Below, in pieces: positions 7,400-14,738 of a DNA stretch of 17,393 nucleotides. The position numbers and the translations under genes were made by a program. A model generated the notes under the pieces. That model made no database searches. It was not told the origin of the DNA and saw only the letters and a program-made list of their open reading frames with translations. The DNA lies in assembly GCA_033791105.1 (NCBI GenBank), contig JASJHI010000138.1:1-17393 (forward strand). The letters run 5' to 3'. Source of the DNA: JASJHI01 sp033791105 (GTDB lineage Bacteria; Actinomycetota; Acidimicrobiia; Acidimicrobiales; Ilumatobacteraceae). Every line of letters begins with the position of its first letter. The stretch's first letter is position 1.

Positions 7400-7405
7400 G
7401 GAGGA
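7400..7405 (+). promoter_or_regulatory. Strong Shine-Dalgarno of the TMEM175-like gene
   Basis: GGAGGA lies eight bases before GTG 7414 and fixes that start. It is the clearest ribosome-binding site in the window. It implies that this gene is translated from a leadered, perhaps polycistronic, mRNA. Confidence 0.7.
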
Positions 7406-7413
7406 TGTGAAGA

Positions 7414-7893
7414 GTGAACGAGCGCAGCGCGGAGGCCCGCGATCGCCAGGCCGATCCCGACCGGGTCAAGGCGTTCACCGACGGGGTGTTCGCCATCATC
7501 ATTACGATCCTCGTGCTGGAGATCGGCGTCCCGTCCGACCTGTCCGATCAGTCTCTTCGCGAGGCGCTCGACGAGTACCACGACCAAGCGATCGCCCTCC
7601 ACATCTACGGAATCGTGCTGATCGCGGTGAGCGTGGCCCGGATCGTCTTCTATCGGCACGTCGCCGTCCGTCCACAGCTGCTGTGGGAGCCGCTGAGCGA
7701 CAAGGCTCGCCGTCTCGGCCTGCTCCTGTCGGCGTTCCCGATCGTCGTGTACCTCATCGCGATGCTGCTCGCCCCCGTCCCCCCGACCGCGAGCCTCGTG
7801 CTGTATTTCGCGCTGCCGTTGCTGTACTTCGTGCTGGTCACCGTGCTGCGCGATCGCCCAGCGACGGAAGAAGAGGCCGAGTCCTACTCGTAG
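7414..7893 (+). CDS. TMEM175 (DUF1211)-like potassium-channel family protein
   Basis: A 159-residue membrane protein. RVKAFTDGVFAIIITILVLEI (from residue 17) is the TMEM175/DUF1211 signature, where the usual RxxxFSD motif appears as F21-T22-D23. Further hydrophobic segments are ALHIYGIVLIAVSVARIVFY, LGLLLSAFPIVVYLIAMLL and SLVLYFALPLLYFVLVTVL. That makes about four helices against six in typical bacterial TMEM175 subunits, so it is a short version. In the family the first helix lines a potassium-selective pore and subunits assemble as multimers; that function is inferred here. The GTG start is fixed by an upstream GGAGGA. Its last ten bases overlap the convergent sulfatase gene. Confidence 0.8.
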   Translation: MNERSAEARDRQADPDRVKAFTDGVFAIIITILVLEIGVPSDLSDQSLREALDEYHDQAIALHIYGIVLIAVSVARIVFYRHVAVRPQLLWEPLSDKARRLGLLLSAFPIVVYLIAMLLAPVPPTASLVLYFALPLLYFVLVTVLRDRPATEEEAESYS

Positions 7894-9452
7894 GCGATCG
7901 TGGGGGTGAGCCGCTTTGCTGCCCGTTCGTCGGCCATGATCGACTCGAGGGCGGTCCGCGCGTCGATGGCGACGGTGTACTTGTTCTCGCGCTCGAACGG
8001 ATCGGATGTGAGGTCGTGCAGTTCCCAGTCTTCCTCGTCGGTGCGCTCATCGGCGTCGTAGTAGCGGTTGAGTTTCCACAGCCGGCCGTCGAATTCGGCG
8101 ATCACCGACTCCACGCAGCCCGGTGGCGCAACCGCCTCGAAGGGCTCGTTCGAGAGCGCGCCGCGATCGATGTCACCGCGGCTGATCTCGTCCTCGGTCA
8201 TGAAGTACACCGGTGCCGCGTGTTGCTCGATCGGCTCGATGCCGCGAAGCGCCCCGGACAGGTCGCGCCCCGGAAAGGGCCGTACTTCGCTGAAGTGCCC
8301 GGGCAACTCGTTCACCAACCGGTCGACGCTCGTTCCGGCGAGCCCCAGGAGTGTCGGCAGGAGATCGACGTGGCTCGTGGGGGTGTCGCCATCGACGGGC
8401 TCGATGCCGGGTCCGCGCACCACGAACGGCACCCGGATCGATTCCTCGTACGCGACATGCCATTTTTCGACGAGCCCACCGTGGGCGCCGAGCTGGTCAC
8501 CGTGATCCGAGGTGAACACCACGATCGTGTCGTCGGCGAGACCATTGCGCTCGAGGGACTCGAGGATCCGGGCGATCGACTCGTCGACCAGGGCCTGGAG
8601 GAAGTGGTACAGCCGCCGGTACTCGCTGTCGGTGGGTTGCGGGAACAACATCTTCGGCCAGACGTCGCGGAACCCCCGCTGACAAGCGGGGCGGTCCTCG
8701 AGTGAGTCGTGCTGGGACGGTGCCTCGGGAACGGCGGGAACCCAGTCGGGAATCGGCGGGAAGCCGAAGAACTTCCAGGGCTCGCCGCTGAAGACGATGT
8801 CGTGCGGATTGAGGAACGACGCGACGCCGAGCCAGGGCTGGCCGCTGCCGCCTTCGAGGCCGAGCTGGTCGAAGACATCGACGATCTGCTCGGCGAAGAG
8901 CGAGTCACGCACCACGGCCGCGTTTGCCGGATCTGCACCGTGTGGCTCGGGCCCGATCCACCCCGAGAACCCATAGGGCTCGAGATGGTCGGCCTGCCGG
9001 TATGCAGCGATCGCGTCCTCGATCGGGTTCCCGTCGCGGTCGTTGGTCATCAGCGTCGTGCCGTCGACGTTCGTGAGATCGGCATGGGAGACATGCCACT
9101 TCCCCCGATAGAAGGTCCGGTATCCGGCAGCGCGGAACCAATGGCCCATCGTCGGTAAGCCACCGATGTCGAGCCACTTCATCATCGGGCCGTCGGCCGA
9201 CTTGCCCAGGCCATCGGTGTTCCGCACGCCGTGCAGACTCGGGTACTGCCCCGTGAACAATGTCGCACGGCTGGGGACACACGCCGTGGCCCCCGTGTAG
9301 TGCCGGCTGAGTCGGCGTCCCTCCGCTTCGAGCCGTGACCGGGCCGGTAGGCGCGTGCGGCGGAAATCGGCGAGTGCATCGACCTCGTAGCTCGGCTGAG
9401 CCCGCTCCTCGTCGGTGAGGATGAGCAGGATGTTCGGCTGTTTGGTCGTCAT
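7884..9452 (-). CDS. Type I sulfatase (formylglycine-dependent), no signal peptide
   Basis: A 522-residue alkaline-phosphatase-fold sulfatase. From ATG 9452 the metal-binding start is NILLILTDEE (D14, E15). The signature ACVPSRATLFTGQYPS gives C58-x-P60-S61-R62; this cysteine is converted to formylglycine in active enzymes. Further active-site residues are K118/H120 in GKWH, H227 in NPHD, D316-H317 in TSDHGDQLGAHG and K330 in VEKWH. No signal peptide or Tat motif is visible, so it is likely cytosolic, acting on an imported sulfate (or phosphonate) ester; the substrate is unknown. GTG 9464 would add four residues, but TAGTGT (9466-9461) lies over it and eight bases before ATG 9452, so I prefer the ATG. 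The formylglycine-generating enzyme is not in the window. It lies downstream of the LigD-type polymerase gene on the same strand. Confidence 0.9.
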   Translation of the reverse strand: MTTKQPNILLILTDEERAQPSYEVDALADFRRTRLPARSRLEAEGRRLSRHYTGATACVPSRATLFTGQYPSLHGVRNTDGLGKSADGPMMKWLDIGGLPTMGHWFRAAGYRTFYRGKWHVSHADLTNVDGTTLMTNDRDGNPIEDAIAAYRQADHLEPYGFSGWIGPEPHGADPANAAVVRDSLFAEQIVDVFDQLGLEGGSGQPWLGVASFLNPHDIVFSGEPWKFFGFPPIPDWVPAVPEAPSQHDSLEDRPACQRGFRDVWPKMLFPQPTDSEYRRLYHFLQALVDESIARILESLERNGLADDTIVVFTSDHGDQLGAHGGLVEKWHVAYEESIRVPFVVRGPGIEPVDGDTPTSHVDLLPTLLGLAGTSVDRLVNELPGHFSEVRPFPGRDLSGALRGIEPIEQHAAPVYFMTEDEISRGDIDRGALSNEPFEAVAPPGCVESVIAEFDGRLWKLNRYYDADERTDEEDWELHDLTSDPFERENKYTVAIDARTALESIMADERAAKRLTPTIAYE

Positions 9453-9460
9453 CGGCCAGG

Positions 9461-9466
9461 ACACTA
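9461..9466 (-). promoter_or_regulatory. -10 box of the sulfatase gene
   Basis: Minus-strand TAGTGT is followed by eight bases and then ATG 9452, predicting a leaderless or one-to-two-base leader mRNA. This would let the sulfatase be transcribed independently of the polymerase gene upstream. The -35 element is not clear. Confidence 0.4.
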
Positions 9467-9492
9467 GATCAGGCGCGACGAGCGATCCCGTT

Positions 9493-9504
9493 GTCCTTGC
9501 GGAC
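9493..9504 (-). other. Small GCAA-loop hairpin after the polymerase gene
   Basis: On the minus strand GTCC-GCAA-GGAC forms a four-base-pair stem closed by a GNRA-type tetraloop, just after the polymerase stop codon. There is no U-tract, so a terminator role is only a weak possibility. The stem is short enough to be chance. Confidence 0.2.
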
Positions 9505-9510
9505 TGACGC

Positions 9511-10557
9511 TCAGGTCTCGGGCACCTGGCGGGCGCGGCTCGGCTGGACCCGCGGCGCCTCGTTGGGCATCTTCGGATAGACAGGCGGCCACGGTGCGTC
9601 GGGTACTCCGTCGGCGAGGTCGTTGGCGAATCGCTCGACGAGCGGTTGGATCGAGCAGGGCGCGTCGTCCATCAGCTCCCACGGGTCACCGTTCGCGGCC
9701 AACCGGTGCGGGACGGTGTCGATCGTGCAGCGCTCGGGATCGATCGTGTCGAGTTCGTGCCAGCCGAACGGCGTCGATACCTGCGCGCCCACGCGGGGTC
9801 GCACGCACCATGCACCGAACATGTTCTTGTGTGGCGCGTTCTGATTGAAATCGACGAACACCCGCTCGCCGCGCTCTTCTTTCCACCACTTGTCGGTGAT
9901 CAGATCCGGATGCCGATGAGCGAGCTCGCGCCCGAGTGCGACGACCGCACCGCGGATGGCGAACGAGTCCCAGCCCGGCTCGACGCGGACATAGACGTGG
10001 ATGCCCTTGCTGCCGGTCGTCTTGGCGAACCCGAGCATGCCCAACTCGGCCAGGTAATCGCGGACGTGGCCCGCCGCCTCGCGCACCATCTCGAAGGTGA
10101 CGCCCGGTGACGGGTCGAGGTCGATGCGCATCTCGTCGGCCTCCTCCGGGTGCGATGCACGAAAAGGCCACACGTGGAGCCCGAGCACGCCCATGTTCGT
10201 CGCCCACAGGACGTGCGCGAGGTCGGCGATCACGAGCGCCCGGGAAGGGGTGCCGTTGATCGTCTCGACCGTTGTCGTGTGCAGCCAGTCCGGCGCCGAA
10301 TCGGGGATCCGCTTTTGGAAGAACGACTTGCCGCGGACCCCGTTCGGATAACGCTCGAGCAGTACCGGGCGGTCGAGCAGCGTCGGCATGATCGCGTCGG
10401 CAACCGATACGTAGTACTCCGCGAGATCGAGCTTCGTGCGCGATGCCTTGGTCGGGCCGACCGCCGGAAACATCACCTTTCGCGGGCTGGTGACGTCGAT
10501 GGTGCGACCTCCGACGTCGAGCCCTACCGGCTCGCCGAATTCGGCCTTCGACCCCAT
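9511..10557 (-). CDS. Stand-alone LigD-type polymerase/primase (PolD-like, AEP superfamily)
   Basis: A 348-residue archaeo-eukaryotic-primase-fold polymerase, homologous to the polymerase domain of bacterial NHEJ ligase LigD and to free-standing mycobacterial PolD-type proteins. The catalytic triad is visible: MRIDLDPSPG gives D146 and D148, and RVFVDFNQN gives D236. The 90-residue spacing between first and third Asp equals that of Pseudomonas LigD (Asp669 and Asp759). TTGSKGIHVYV (181-190) is the nucleotide-binding SKGIH motif, and the opening SPRKVMFP and ERYPNGVRGKSFFQKR are family marks. No ligase or nuclease domain is attached, and no Ku gene is in the window. The family adds ribo- or deoxyribonucleotides during end-joining or gap repair. 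ATG 10557 is chosen because TAGCGT lies eight bases before it and family homology starts there. Older annotations often call this an ATP-dependent DNA ligase, which is wrong. Confidence 0.9.
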   Translation of the reverse strand: MGSKAEFGEPVGLDVGGRTIDVTSPRKVMFPAVGPTKASRTKLDLAEYYVSVADAIMPTLLDRPVLLERYPNGVRGKSFFQKRIPDSAPDWLHTTTVETINGTPSRALVIADLAHVLWATNMGVLGLHVWPFRASHPEEADEMRIDLDPSPGVTFEMVREAAGHVRDYLAELGMLGFAKTTGSKGIHVYVRVEPGWDSFAIRGAVVALGRELAHRHPDLITDKWWKEERGERVFVDFNQNAPHKNMFGAWCVRPRVGAQVSTPFGWHELDTIDPERCTIDTVPHRLAANGDPWELMDDAPCSIQPLVERFANDLADGVPDAPWPPVYPKMPNEAPRVQPSRARQVPET

Positions 10558-10565
10558 GACCAGGC

Positions 10566-10571
10566 ACGCTA
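10566..10571 (-). promoter_or_regulatory. -10 box of the PolD-like gene
   Basis: Minus-strand TAGCGT is followed by eight bases and then ATG 10557. It fits the TANNNT short-leader pattern of the window. No Shine-Dalgarno is present. Confidence 0.4.
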
Positions 10572-10586
10572 CCCGAGCATCCTCGA

Positions 10587-10598
10587 CGACGATCGTCG
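10587..10598. promoter_or_regulatory. 12-base perfect palindrome upstream of the PolD-like gene
   Basis: CGACGATCGTCG is perfectly self-complementary and ends 16 bases upstream of the predicted -10 box, so it overlaps where the -35 box would be. It could be an operator. However, CGATCG-type words are very common in this GC-rich sequence, so chance is likely. It does not match the actinobacterial LexA box (CGAAC-N4-GTTCG). Confidence 0.25.
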
Positions 10599-10664
10599 AA
10601 CGATCCATGGATGAACTGCTGGACGCCGATGGAATGATCATCGACCACACGAGCTCGCCTCTTG

Positions 10665-11603
10665 TTATTGCTCGGTGTGGAGCTCGTCGTTGAGGGTGCC
10701 CCAGGTGCCTGCACGCCCACGCGCCACCACCTGGCCCGTCTGGCCGTCGCGGATGAACATCAAGTCGTCCGCCCCCGACAACTCGCGCGCCTTGACGACG
10801 CCCTCGGGACCGAGCACGGGGGTGCTTGCGGTGACATACAGGCCCGCCTCGACCACACAGTCGTCGCCGAGGCTGATGCCGATGCCCGAGTTCGCCCCGA
10901 GGAGGCAGCGTTCGCCGACGACGATCTGCTCGGTACCGCCGCCGGACAGTGTGCCCTGGATCGACGCACCGCCGCCGACGTCTGTGCCGTCGCCGACGAC
11001 GACGCCGGCCGAGATGCGACCTTCGACCATCGATGTGCCGAGCGTGCCCGCGTTGAAGTTGCAGAAGCCCTCGTGCATGACGGTCGTGCCCTCGGCGAGG
11101 TGTGCGCCCAGGCGAACGCGGTCAGCGTCGGCGATGCGTACGCCTGTCGGGATCACATAGTCGGTCATGCGGGGGAACTTGTCGAGCCCCTGCACGGTGA
11201 GGGCACCACCGTCGAGCTTGACGCGCAGCCGGACGGCGTCGACCTCGGACACCGCAACCGGGCCGAGGTTGGTCCACGCGACGTTGTTGAGCGCGCCGAA
11301 GGTGCCATCCATGTTGATCGTGCGCGGCTGTGCGAGCCGGTGCGACAGCAGGTGGAGGCGCAGGTACGCGTCCTCGGGCGAACTGGGTTGCTCGTCGACG
11401 TCGACCGAGATGCGGACGGGACGGATCGTGACGTTGCGCACCTCGTCACGGCGCTCGCGCAGACCGAGCTGCGACTCGATCTCGTCGCTCGGACAATCAT
11501 CGCCACCGAACTCGCCCCACCCCAGCCAGCGATACCACGTGTCGAGGACAGAGCCGTCCGTCGCCACCGTTGCGAGGCCTGCGCCCCATGCCATCCGTGT
11601 CAT
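10665..11603 (-). CDS. dapD: 2,3,4,5-tetrahydropyridine-2,6-dicarboxylate N-succinyltransferase
   Basis: A 312-residue enzyme of the succinylase branch of lysine/diaminopimelate synthesis, which transfers succinyl from succinyl-CoA to tetrahydrodipicolinate in the cytosol. It belongs to the long actinobacterial DapD type (Mycobacterium Rv1201c is about 317 residues). Matching blocks are YLRLHLLSHRL, DKFPRMTDYVIPTGVRIADADRVRLGAHL, MHEGFCNFNAGTLG, SMVEGRISAGVVVGDGTDVGGGAS and GTLSGGGTE. The last blocks form the left-handed beta-helix with hexapeptide repeats, and trimers are expected. ATG 11603 is preceded by AAGGGA at 11614-11609 with a five-base spacer. The gene lies 44 bases after lysS on the same strand, so the two are probably co-transcribed. 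Diaminopimelate also feeds peptidoglycan. The identification is very secure. Confidence 0.96.
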   Translation of the reverse strand: MTRMAWGAGLATVATDGSVLDTWYRWLGWGEFGGDDCPSDEIESQLGLRERRDEVRNVTIRPVRISVDVDEQPSSPEDAYLRLHLLSHRLAQPRTINMDGTFGALNNVAWTNLGPVAVSEVDAVRLRVKLDGGALTVQGLDKFPRMTDYVIPTGVRIADADRVRLGAHLAEGTTVMHEGFCNFNAGTLGTSMVEGRISAGVVVGDGTDVGGGASIQGTLSGGGTEQIVVGERCLLGANSGIGISLGDDCVVEAGLYVTASTPVLGPEGVVKARELSGADDLMFIRDGQTGQVVARGRAGTWGTLNDELHTEQ

Positions 11604-11632
11604 GTCTGTCCCTTCGTCGCGCCGGTCTCACA

Positions 11633-11646
11633 GTGCTGCACAGCAC
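11633..11646 (-). other. Hairpin/palindrome between lysS and dapD
   Basis: GTGCTG and CAGCAC are perfect inverted arms separated by two bases, beginning just after the lysS stop codon and about 30 bases before the dapD ATG. In RNA the practical form is a five-pair stem with a four-base loop. No U-tract follows, so it is not a classical terminator. It could tune dapD expression or mRNA processing, or bind a dimeric regulator. Confidence 0.4.
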
Positions 11647-11647
11647 C

Positions 11648-13201
11648 TCACATCACTTCGGGGCGCAGCGTCGGGAAGAGGATGACCTCCTTGATCGAGT
11701 CGACGCCGGCGAGCAGCATGGCGACGCGATCGATCCCGATGCCGAGCCCACCTGTTGGCGGCATGCCGTACTCGAGCGCGCGCAGGTAATCCTCGTCGAC
11801 CGAACCGGCTTCGGCATCGCCGGCGTCCTTCGCGGCCTGTTCCTCCTCGAACCGCAGCCGTTGCTCGACCGGGTCGTTCAGCTCGGAGTAGCCGTTGCCG
11901 AGCTCGCGTGAGTCGACGAAGATCTCGAAGCGTTCGGTGAGGTGTGGATCGTTGCGGTCGATGCGCGCGAGTGGGGAGATCTCGGTCGGGTGGCCGGTCA
12001 CGAAGGTCGGGCGCACGATGTCGGCCTCACACTTGGCCTCGAACAGCGCCTCGACGATCTTGCCCGGCCCCCAGCGGTGCTCCCAGGCGACATCGTGTTC
12101 GTCGGCGATGGCGCGGAGCGCGGCGACCGGCATCGAGGGATGAACCTCGGTGCCGATCGCCTCGGATGCGAGGTCGACCATCCGCTCGCGCGGCCACGGA
12201 TCCGCGAGGTCGATCGTTTCGTCGCGGATCTCGACGATGGTCGTACCGATCGAGTCGCGAGCCGCCTGGACGACCAGCTCCTCGGTGATCGCCATCACGT
12301 CGGTCCAGTCCGCGAATGCCTGATACAGCTCGATCATCGTGAACTCGGGATTGTGGCGCGTCGAGATCCCCTCGTTGCGGAAGATCCGGCCGATCTCGAA
12401 GACGCGTTCCATGCCGCCGACGATCAGGCGCTTGAGATGTAATTCGAGCGCGATGCGCAGGTGGAGATCGAGATCGAGCGTGTTGTGGTGGGTGACGAAG
12501 GGACGCGCGTGCGCGCCGCCGGCATCGACATGCAGCACCGGCGTCTCGACCTCGATGTAGCCGTGCGACTGGAGTGTGCGGCGGAAGCTGGAGACGACTT
12601 CGTGCCGAATCTCGAACGCGCGCCGGGCGTCGTCGTTGACGATCAAGTCGACGTACCGCTGCCGGAACCGGGTGTCGGTGTCGGTGAGACCGTGCCACTT
12701 GTCGGGCAAGGGGCGAACCGCCTTGGCGAGCAGGTCGAGCCGCTCGGCCTTGACCGAGAGCTCGCCCTTACGGGTGGTCATCACCGAGCCGTCGACGCCG
12801 ACCCAGTCGCCGAGGTCGAGATCCTTGACCGCCGCGAACGCGGCGTCGCCGACGACGGATCTCGAGATGAAGAGCTGAATGTCGCCGGAACGGTCGCGGA
12901 GTGTGGCGAACACGAGCTTGCCCGAATCGCGCTTGAGCATCAGTCGACCGGCGACGGTGACTCGATCCTCGGTTTCGGTGCCCGCGTCGAGACCGCCCCA
13001 GGAGTCTCGGATCTCGGCATGTGTGTGGGTCCGGTCGAACCGGTACGGGTACGGCTCGCCGCCGGCCGCCCGCCGTTCGTCGATCTGGGTCTGTCGGCGA
13101 GCGCGTTCGGCGGCCAGTCCGCTGCCCGCTCCCCCTGCCGTCGGTTCGTCATCGGCCGCTGCAGACGCGGGATTGCCGAGGGCGTCGGTGTGCTCGCTCA
13201 C
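11648..13201 (-). CDS. lysS: Lysyl-tRNA synthetase, class II
   Basis: A 517-residue cytosolic enzyme that charges tRNA-Lys with lysine. The N-terminal OB-fold anticodon-binding domain covers about residues 82-170 (VTVAGRLMLKRDSGKLVFATLRDRSGDIQLF). Class II motif 1 is GYIEVETPVL (about 204). Motif 2 is VFEIGRIFRNEGISTRHNPEFT (from about 257). Motif 3 is GLGIGIDRVAMLLAG near residues 485-499. The C-terminus LFPTLRPE is typical. The frame is open up to 13294, but the upstream part has no homology. GTG 13201 starts a low-complexity Ala/Gly-rich stretch and lies nine bases after TACCGT (13216-13211). The first 45 residues or so are a variable extension. dapD follows by 44 bases, linking lysine use and lysine/DAP supply. 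Divergent from the secreted peptidase gene. Confidence 0.96.
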   Translation of the reverse strand: MSEHTDALGNPASAAADDEPTAGGAGSGLAAERARRQTQIDERRAAGGEPYPYRFDRTHTHAEIRDSWGGLDAGTETEDRVTVAGRLMLKRDSGKLVFATLRDRSGDIQLFISRSVVGDAAFAAVKDLDLGDWVGVDGSVMTTRKGELSVKAERLDLLAKAVRPLPDKWHGLTDTDTRFRQRYVDLIVNDDARRAFEIRHEVVSSFRRTLQSHGYIEVETPVLHVDAGGAHARPFVTHHNTLDLDLHLRIALELHLKRLIVGGMERVFEIGRIFRNEGISTRHNPEFTMIELYQAFADWTDVMAITEELVVQAARDSIGTTIVEIRDETIDLADPWPRERMVDLASEAIGTEVHPSMPVAALRAIADEHDVAWEHRWGPGKIVEALFEAKCEADIVRPTFVTGHPTEISPLARIDRNDPHLTERFEIFVDSRELGNGYSELNDPVEQRLRFEEEQAAKDAGDAEAGSVDEDYLRALEYGMPPTGGLGIGIDRVAMLLAGVDSIKEVILFPTLRPEVM

Positions 13202-13210
13202 GATGGAGTG

Positions 13211-13216
13211 ACGGTA
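13211..13216 (-). promoter_or_regulatory. Possible -10 box of lysS-dapD
   Basis: Minus-strand TACCGT ends nine bases before GTG 13201. It fits TANNNT with slightly longer spacing than its neighbours, implying a leader of only a few bases. I see no T-box-like or riboswitch-like leader; there is no room for one if this promoter is used. Confidence 0.35.
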
Positions 13217-13311
13217 GCGAGAATCGGCGCGCTCCCGACCATTCGTATCGATCCACGCTCTTCTCAGGTCACATCGGTGGCCCGCGCCGTGCATCTGTCG
13301 TCATCGTTCCG

Positions 13312-13317
13312 TAACAT
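13312..13317 (+). promoter_or_regulatory. -10 box of the M15 peptidase gene (leaderless pattern)
   Basis: TAACAT is followed by seven bases and then ATG 13325. The same hexamer with the same spacing precedes the small gene at 16730. No Shine-Dalgarno is present. Confidence 0.5.
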
Positions 13318-13324
13318 CGGTTGG

Positions 13325-14668
13325 ATGCGCACGAGGATCGGGTTCGCGGTTGCCGGCGTGTTGCTGGTGCTCGGGGCGGTGACCGTCGCGGCTGCCGACC
13401 CGCCACGCGTCGATGAGCCCGCTTCCGGTGTCTTCGCTCGAGCGACGCGTAACCCCTCGCTGACCACCGATCTCGTCACGGTCTACAACAGCGGGGCGCT
13501 CACCGGTTCGGTCCAGTCCCGAGCGGTGCAGGCGGCAATCGATGCCGGCGGCTCCGCCGTTGTCGGGCGCTCGGCGAGCGTCGGGATGATCAGGCTTCGT
13601 CGCGGCGGGTCGACCGTGCAGCAGCCTGCCGCTGGATTCGCATATCCCATGGGCACCACGGTGTTGTCGCAGGCGATGGTGGGACCGGCGATGGGAGCCT
13701 CCGTCTCGGCTGCGATGACTTCGACGAAGCTCGTCATGAGTTCGCTCACCGCAAGCTTGCGCGGCGCGAAGACGGGCGACGTGATCACCGTGGTCGGCGA
13801 CGCCGGCAACCAGGTCGACTTCACGATCGGAGCGGTCGTGGCAGACGCCATCACGGGCGGCACCGAGCTCTTGATGTCGCCCGAGGCAGCCGACCGCATC
13901 GGGCTCTCGCGGCTCAGCCGCGTGGTCATCTGGGGCTTCGATTCCCGTTCGCAAATCGACTCGAAACTCGCCGCACAGGGTCTCGTCAACACATCGACCC
14001 GAATCCGTCGGAGCTGGGATGCGCGCGACCCGGATCTCACGCTCGGCATGGCCCAGACGAAACAGCAGCTGGGCGAGTTCGCATACCGGGTGAACGCGAA
14101 CGGCAGCGTCTCACAGGACGCAGCGTGGAGGACGGCGAACATCACGAGCGGCAGCATTGGCCAGCTCCGGCTCTCCTCCGGATGCCACAAGACGGTGCGG
14201 GTGTCGTTGCAGGCAGCGATGAGCGAGGTGATCGCTGCCGGCCTCGAGTATTCGATCAACTACGCGAACGCGAACTCTGCAGGCGGTTGCTACTACCCGA
14301 GATTCAACCGCCTCACGCCGAACAGCCGGCTCGGATTCCTCTCCCGACACAGCTGGGGGCAGGCGATCGACACGAACACGATCGGGTCGTGCCAAGGCTG
14401 CGCACCACCGGACATGAACTGCGGCACGGTCCGCATCTTCCGCCGGCACGGCTTCGCCTGGGGCGGCAACTTCCTGCGCCCCGACGGCATGCACTTCGAG
14501 TGGGTCGGCGAGCCGCGCGATCACCTCCCGTACCCGTCGCGTTACTGCCGGAACGCCGGATCCTCGGCGCTCGATGTTGTGCCGGACGACGGATCGCGAG
14601 CACCTGTGATCGAAGAGACCGCGCGGGCCACCTTCTTCGCCCACGACGGCCTCGACGACGCGGGCTGA
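13325..14668 (+). CDS. Secreted M15-family zinc peptidase with MacB-like N-terminal domain
   Basis: A 447-residue exported protein. Residues 1-24 form a signal peptide (RTR, then GFAVAGVLLVLGAVTVAAA). The C-terminal part is an M15 peptidoglycan peptidase: RHSWGQAID supplies H342 and D349, and RPDGMHFEW supplies H390 with D387 three residues before it. This order, with Asp rather than Glu as the general base, matches M15C enzymes such as phage T5 endolysin (His66, Asp73, Asp130, His133). Cell-wall stem-peptide cleavage is therefore inferred. Six cysteines (287, 322, 356, 359, 366, 408) could form disulfides outside the cell. The middle region, about 90-215, has a GAKTGDVITVVGDAGNQVDFT and LLMSPEAADRIGL pattern resembling the extracellular core domain of MacB/FtsX-type permeases, but with no permease helices. 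That resemblance is inference. Followed by the flavoprotein gene after 70 bases. Confidence 0.83.
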   Translation: MRTRIGFAVAGVLLVLGAVTVAAADPPRVDEPASGVFARATRNPSLTTDLVTVYNSGALTGSVQSRAVQAAIDAGGSAVVGRSASVGMIRLRRGGSTVQQPAAGFAYPMGTTVLSQAMVGPAMGASVSAAMTSTKLVMSSLTASLRGAKTGDVITVVGDAGNQVDFTIGAVVADAITGGTELLMSPEAADRIGLSRLSRVVIWGFDSRSQIDSKLAAQGLVNTSTRIRRSWDARDPDLTLGMAQTKQQLGEFAYRVNANGSVSQDAAWRTANITSGSIGQLRLSSGCHKTVRVSLQAAMSEVIAAGLEYSINYANANSAGGCYYPRFNRLTPNSRLGFLSRHSWGQAIDTNTIGSCQGCAPPDMNCGTVRIFRRHGFAWGGNFLRPDGMHFEWVGEPRDHLPYPSRYCRNAGSSALDVVPDDGSRAPVIEETARATFFAHDGLDDAG

Positions 14669-14709
14669 CGACGAGCCCGGTCGGCGCGACGAGCGACGGC
14701 CCGTCAACT

Positions 14710-14723
14710 CCGCCCGGTGGCGG
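14710..14723 (+). other. GC hairpin between the M15 and flavoprotein genes
   Basis: CCGCC-CGGT-GGCGG can form a five-base-pair stem with a four-base loop, 41 bases after the M15 stop codon. There is no U-tract. It sits just upstream of the flavoprotein -10 box, so it could equally be a weak terminator or part of the promoter spacer. Confidence 0.25.
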
Positions 14724-14726
14724 GCC

Positions 14727-14732
14727 TAGCCT
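14727..14732 (+). promoter_or_regulatory. -10 box of the LpdA-like gene (leaderless pattern)
   Basis: TAGCCT is followed by six bases and then GTG 14739, so transcription is predicted to start on the G of the start codon. There is no Shine-Dalgarno. This box supports GTG 14739 as the start. Confidence 0.5.
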
Positions 14733-14738
14733 GACCAC

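Noticed and set aside
12461..13324. Frame open upstream of the M15 peptidase, giving a possible 735-residue protein
   Set aside because: The extra part is antisense to lysS motifs, and a clear signal peptide plus -10 box place the start at 13325.
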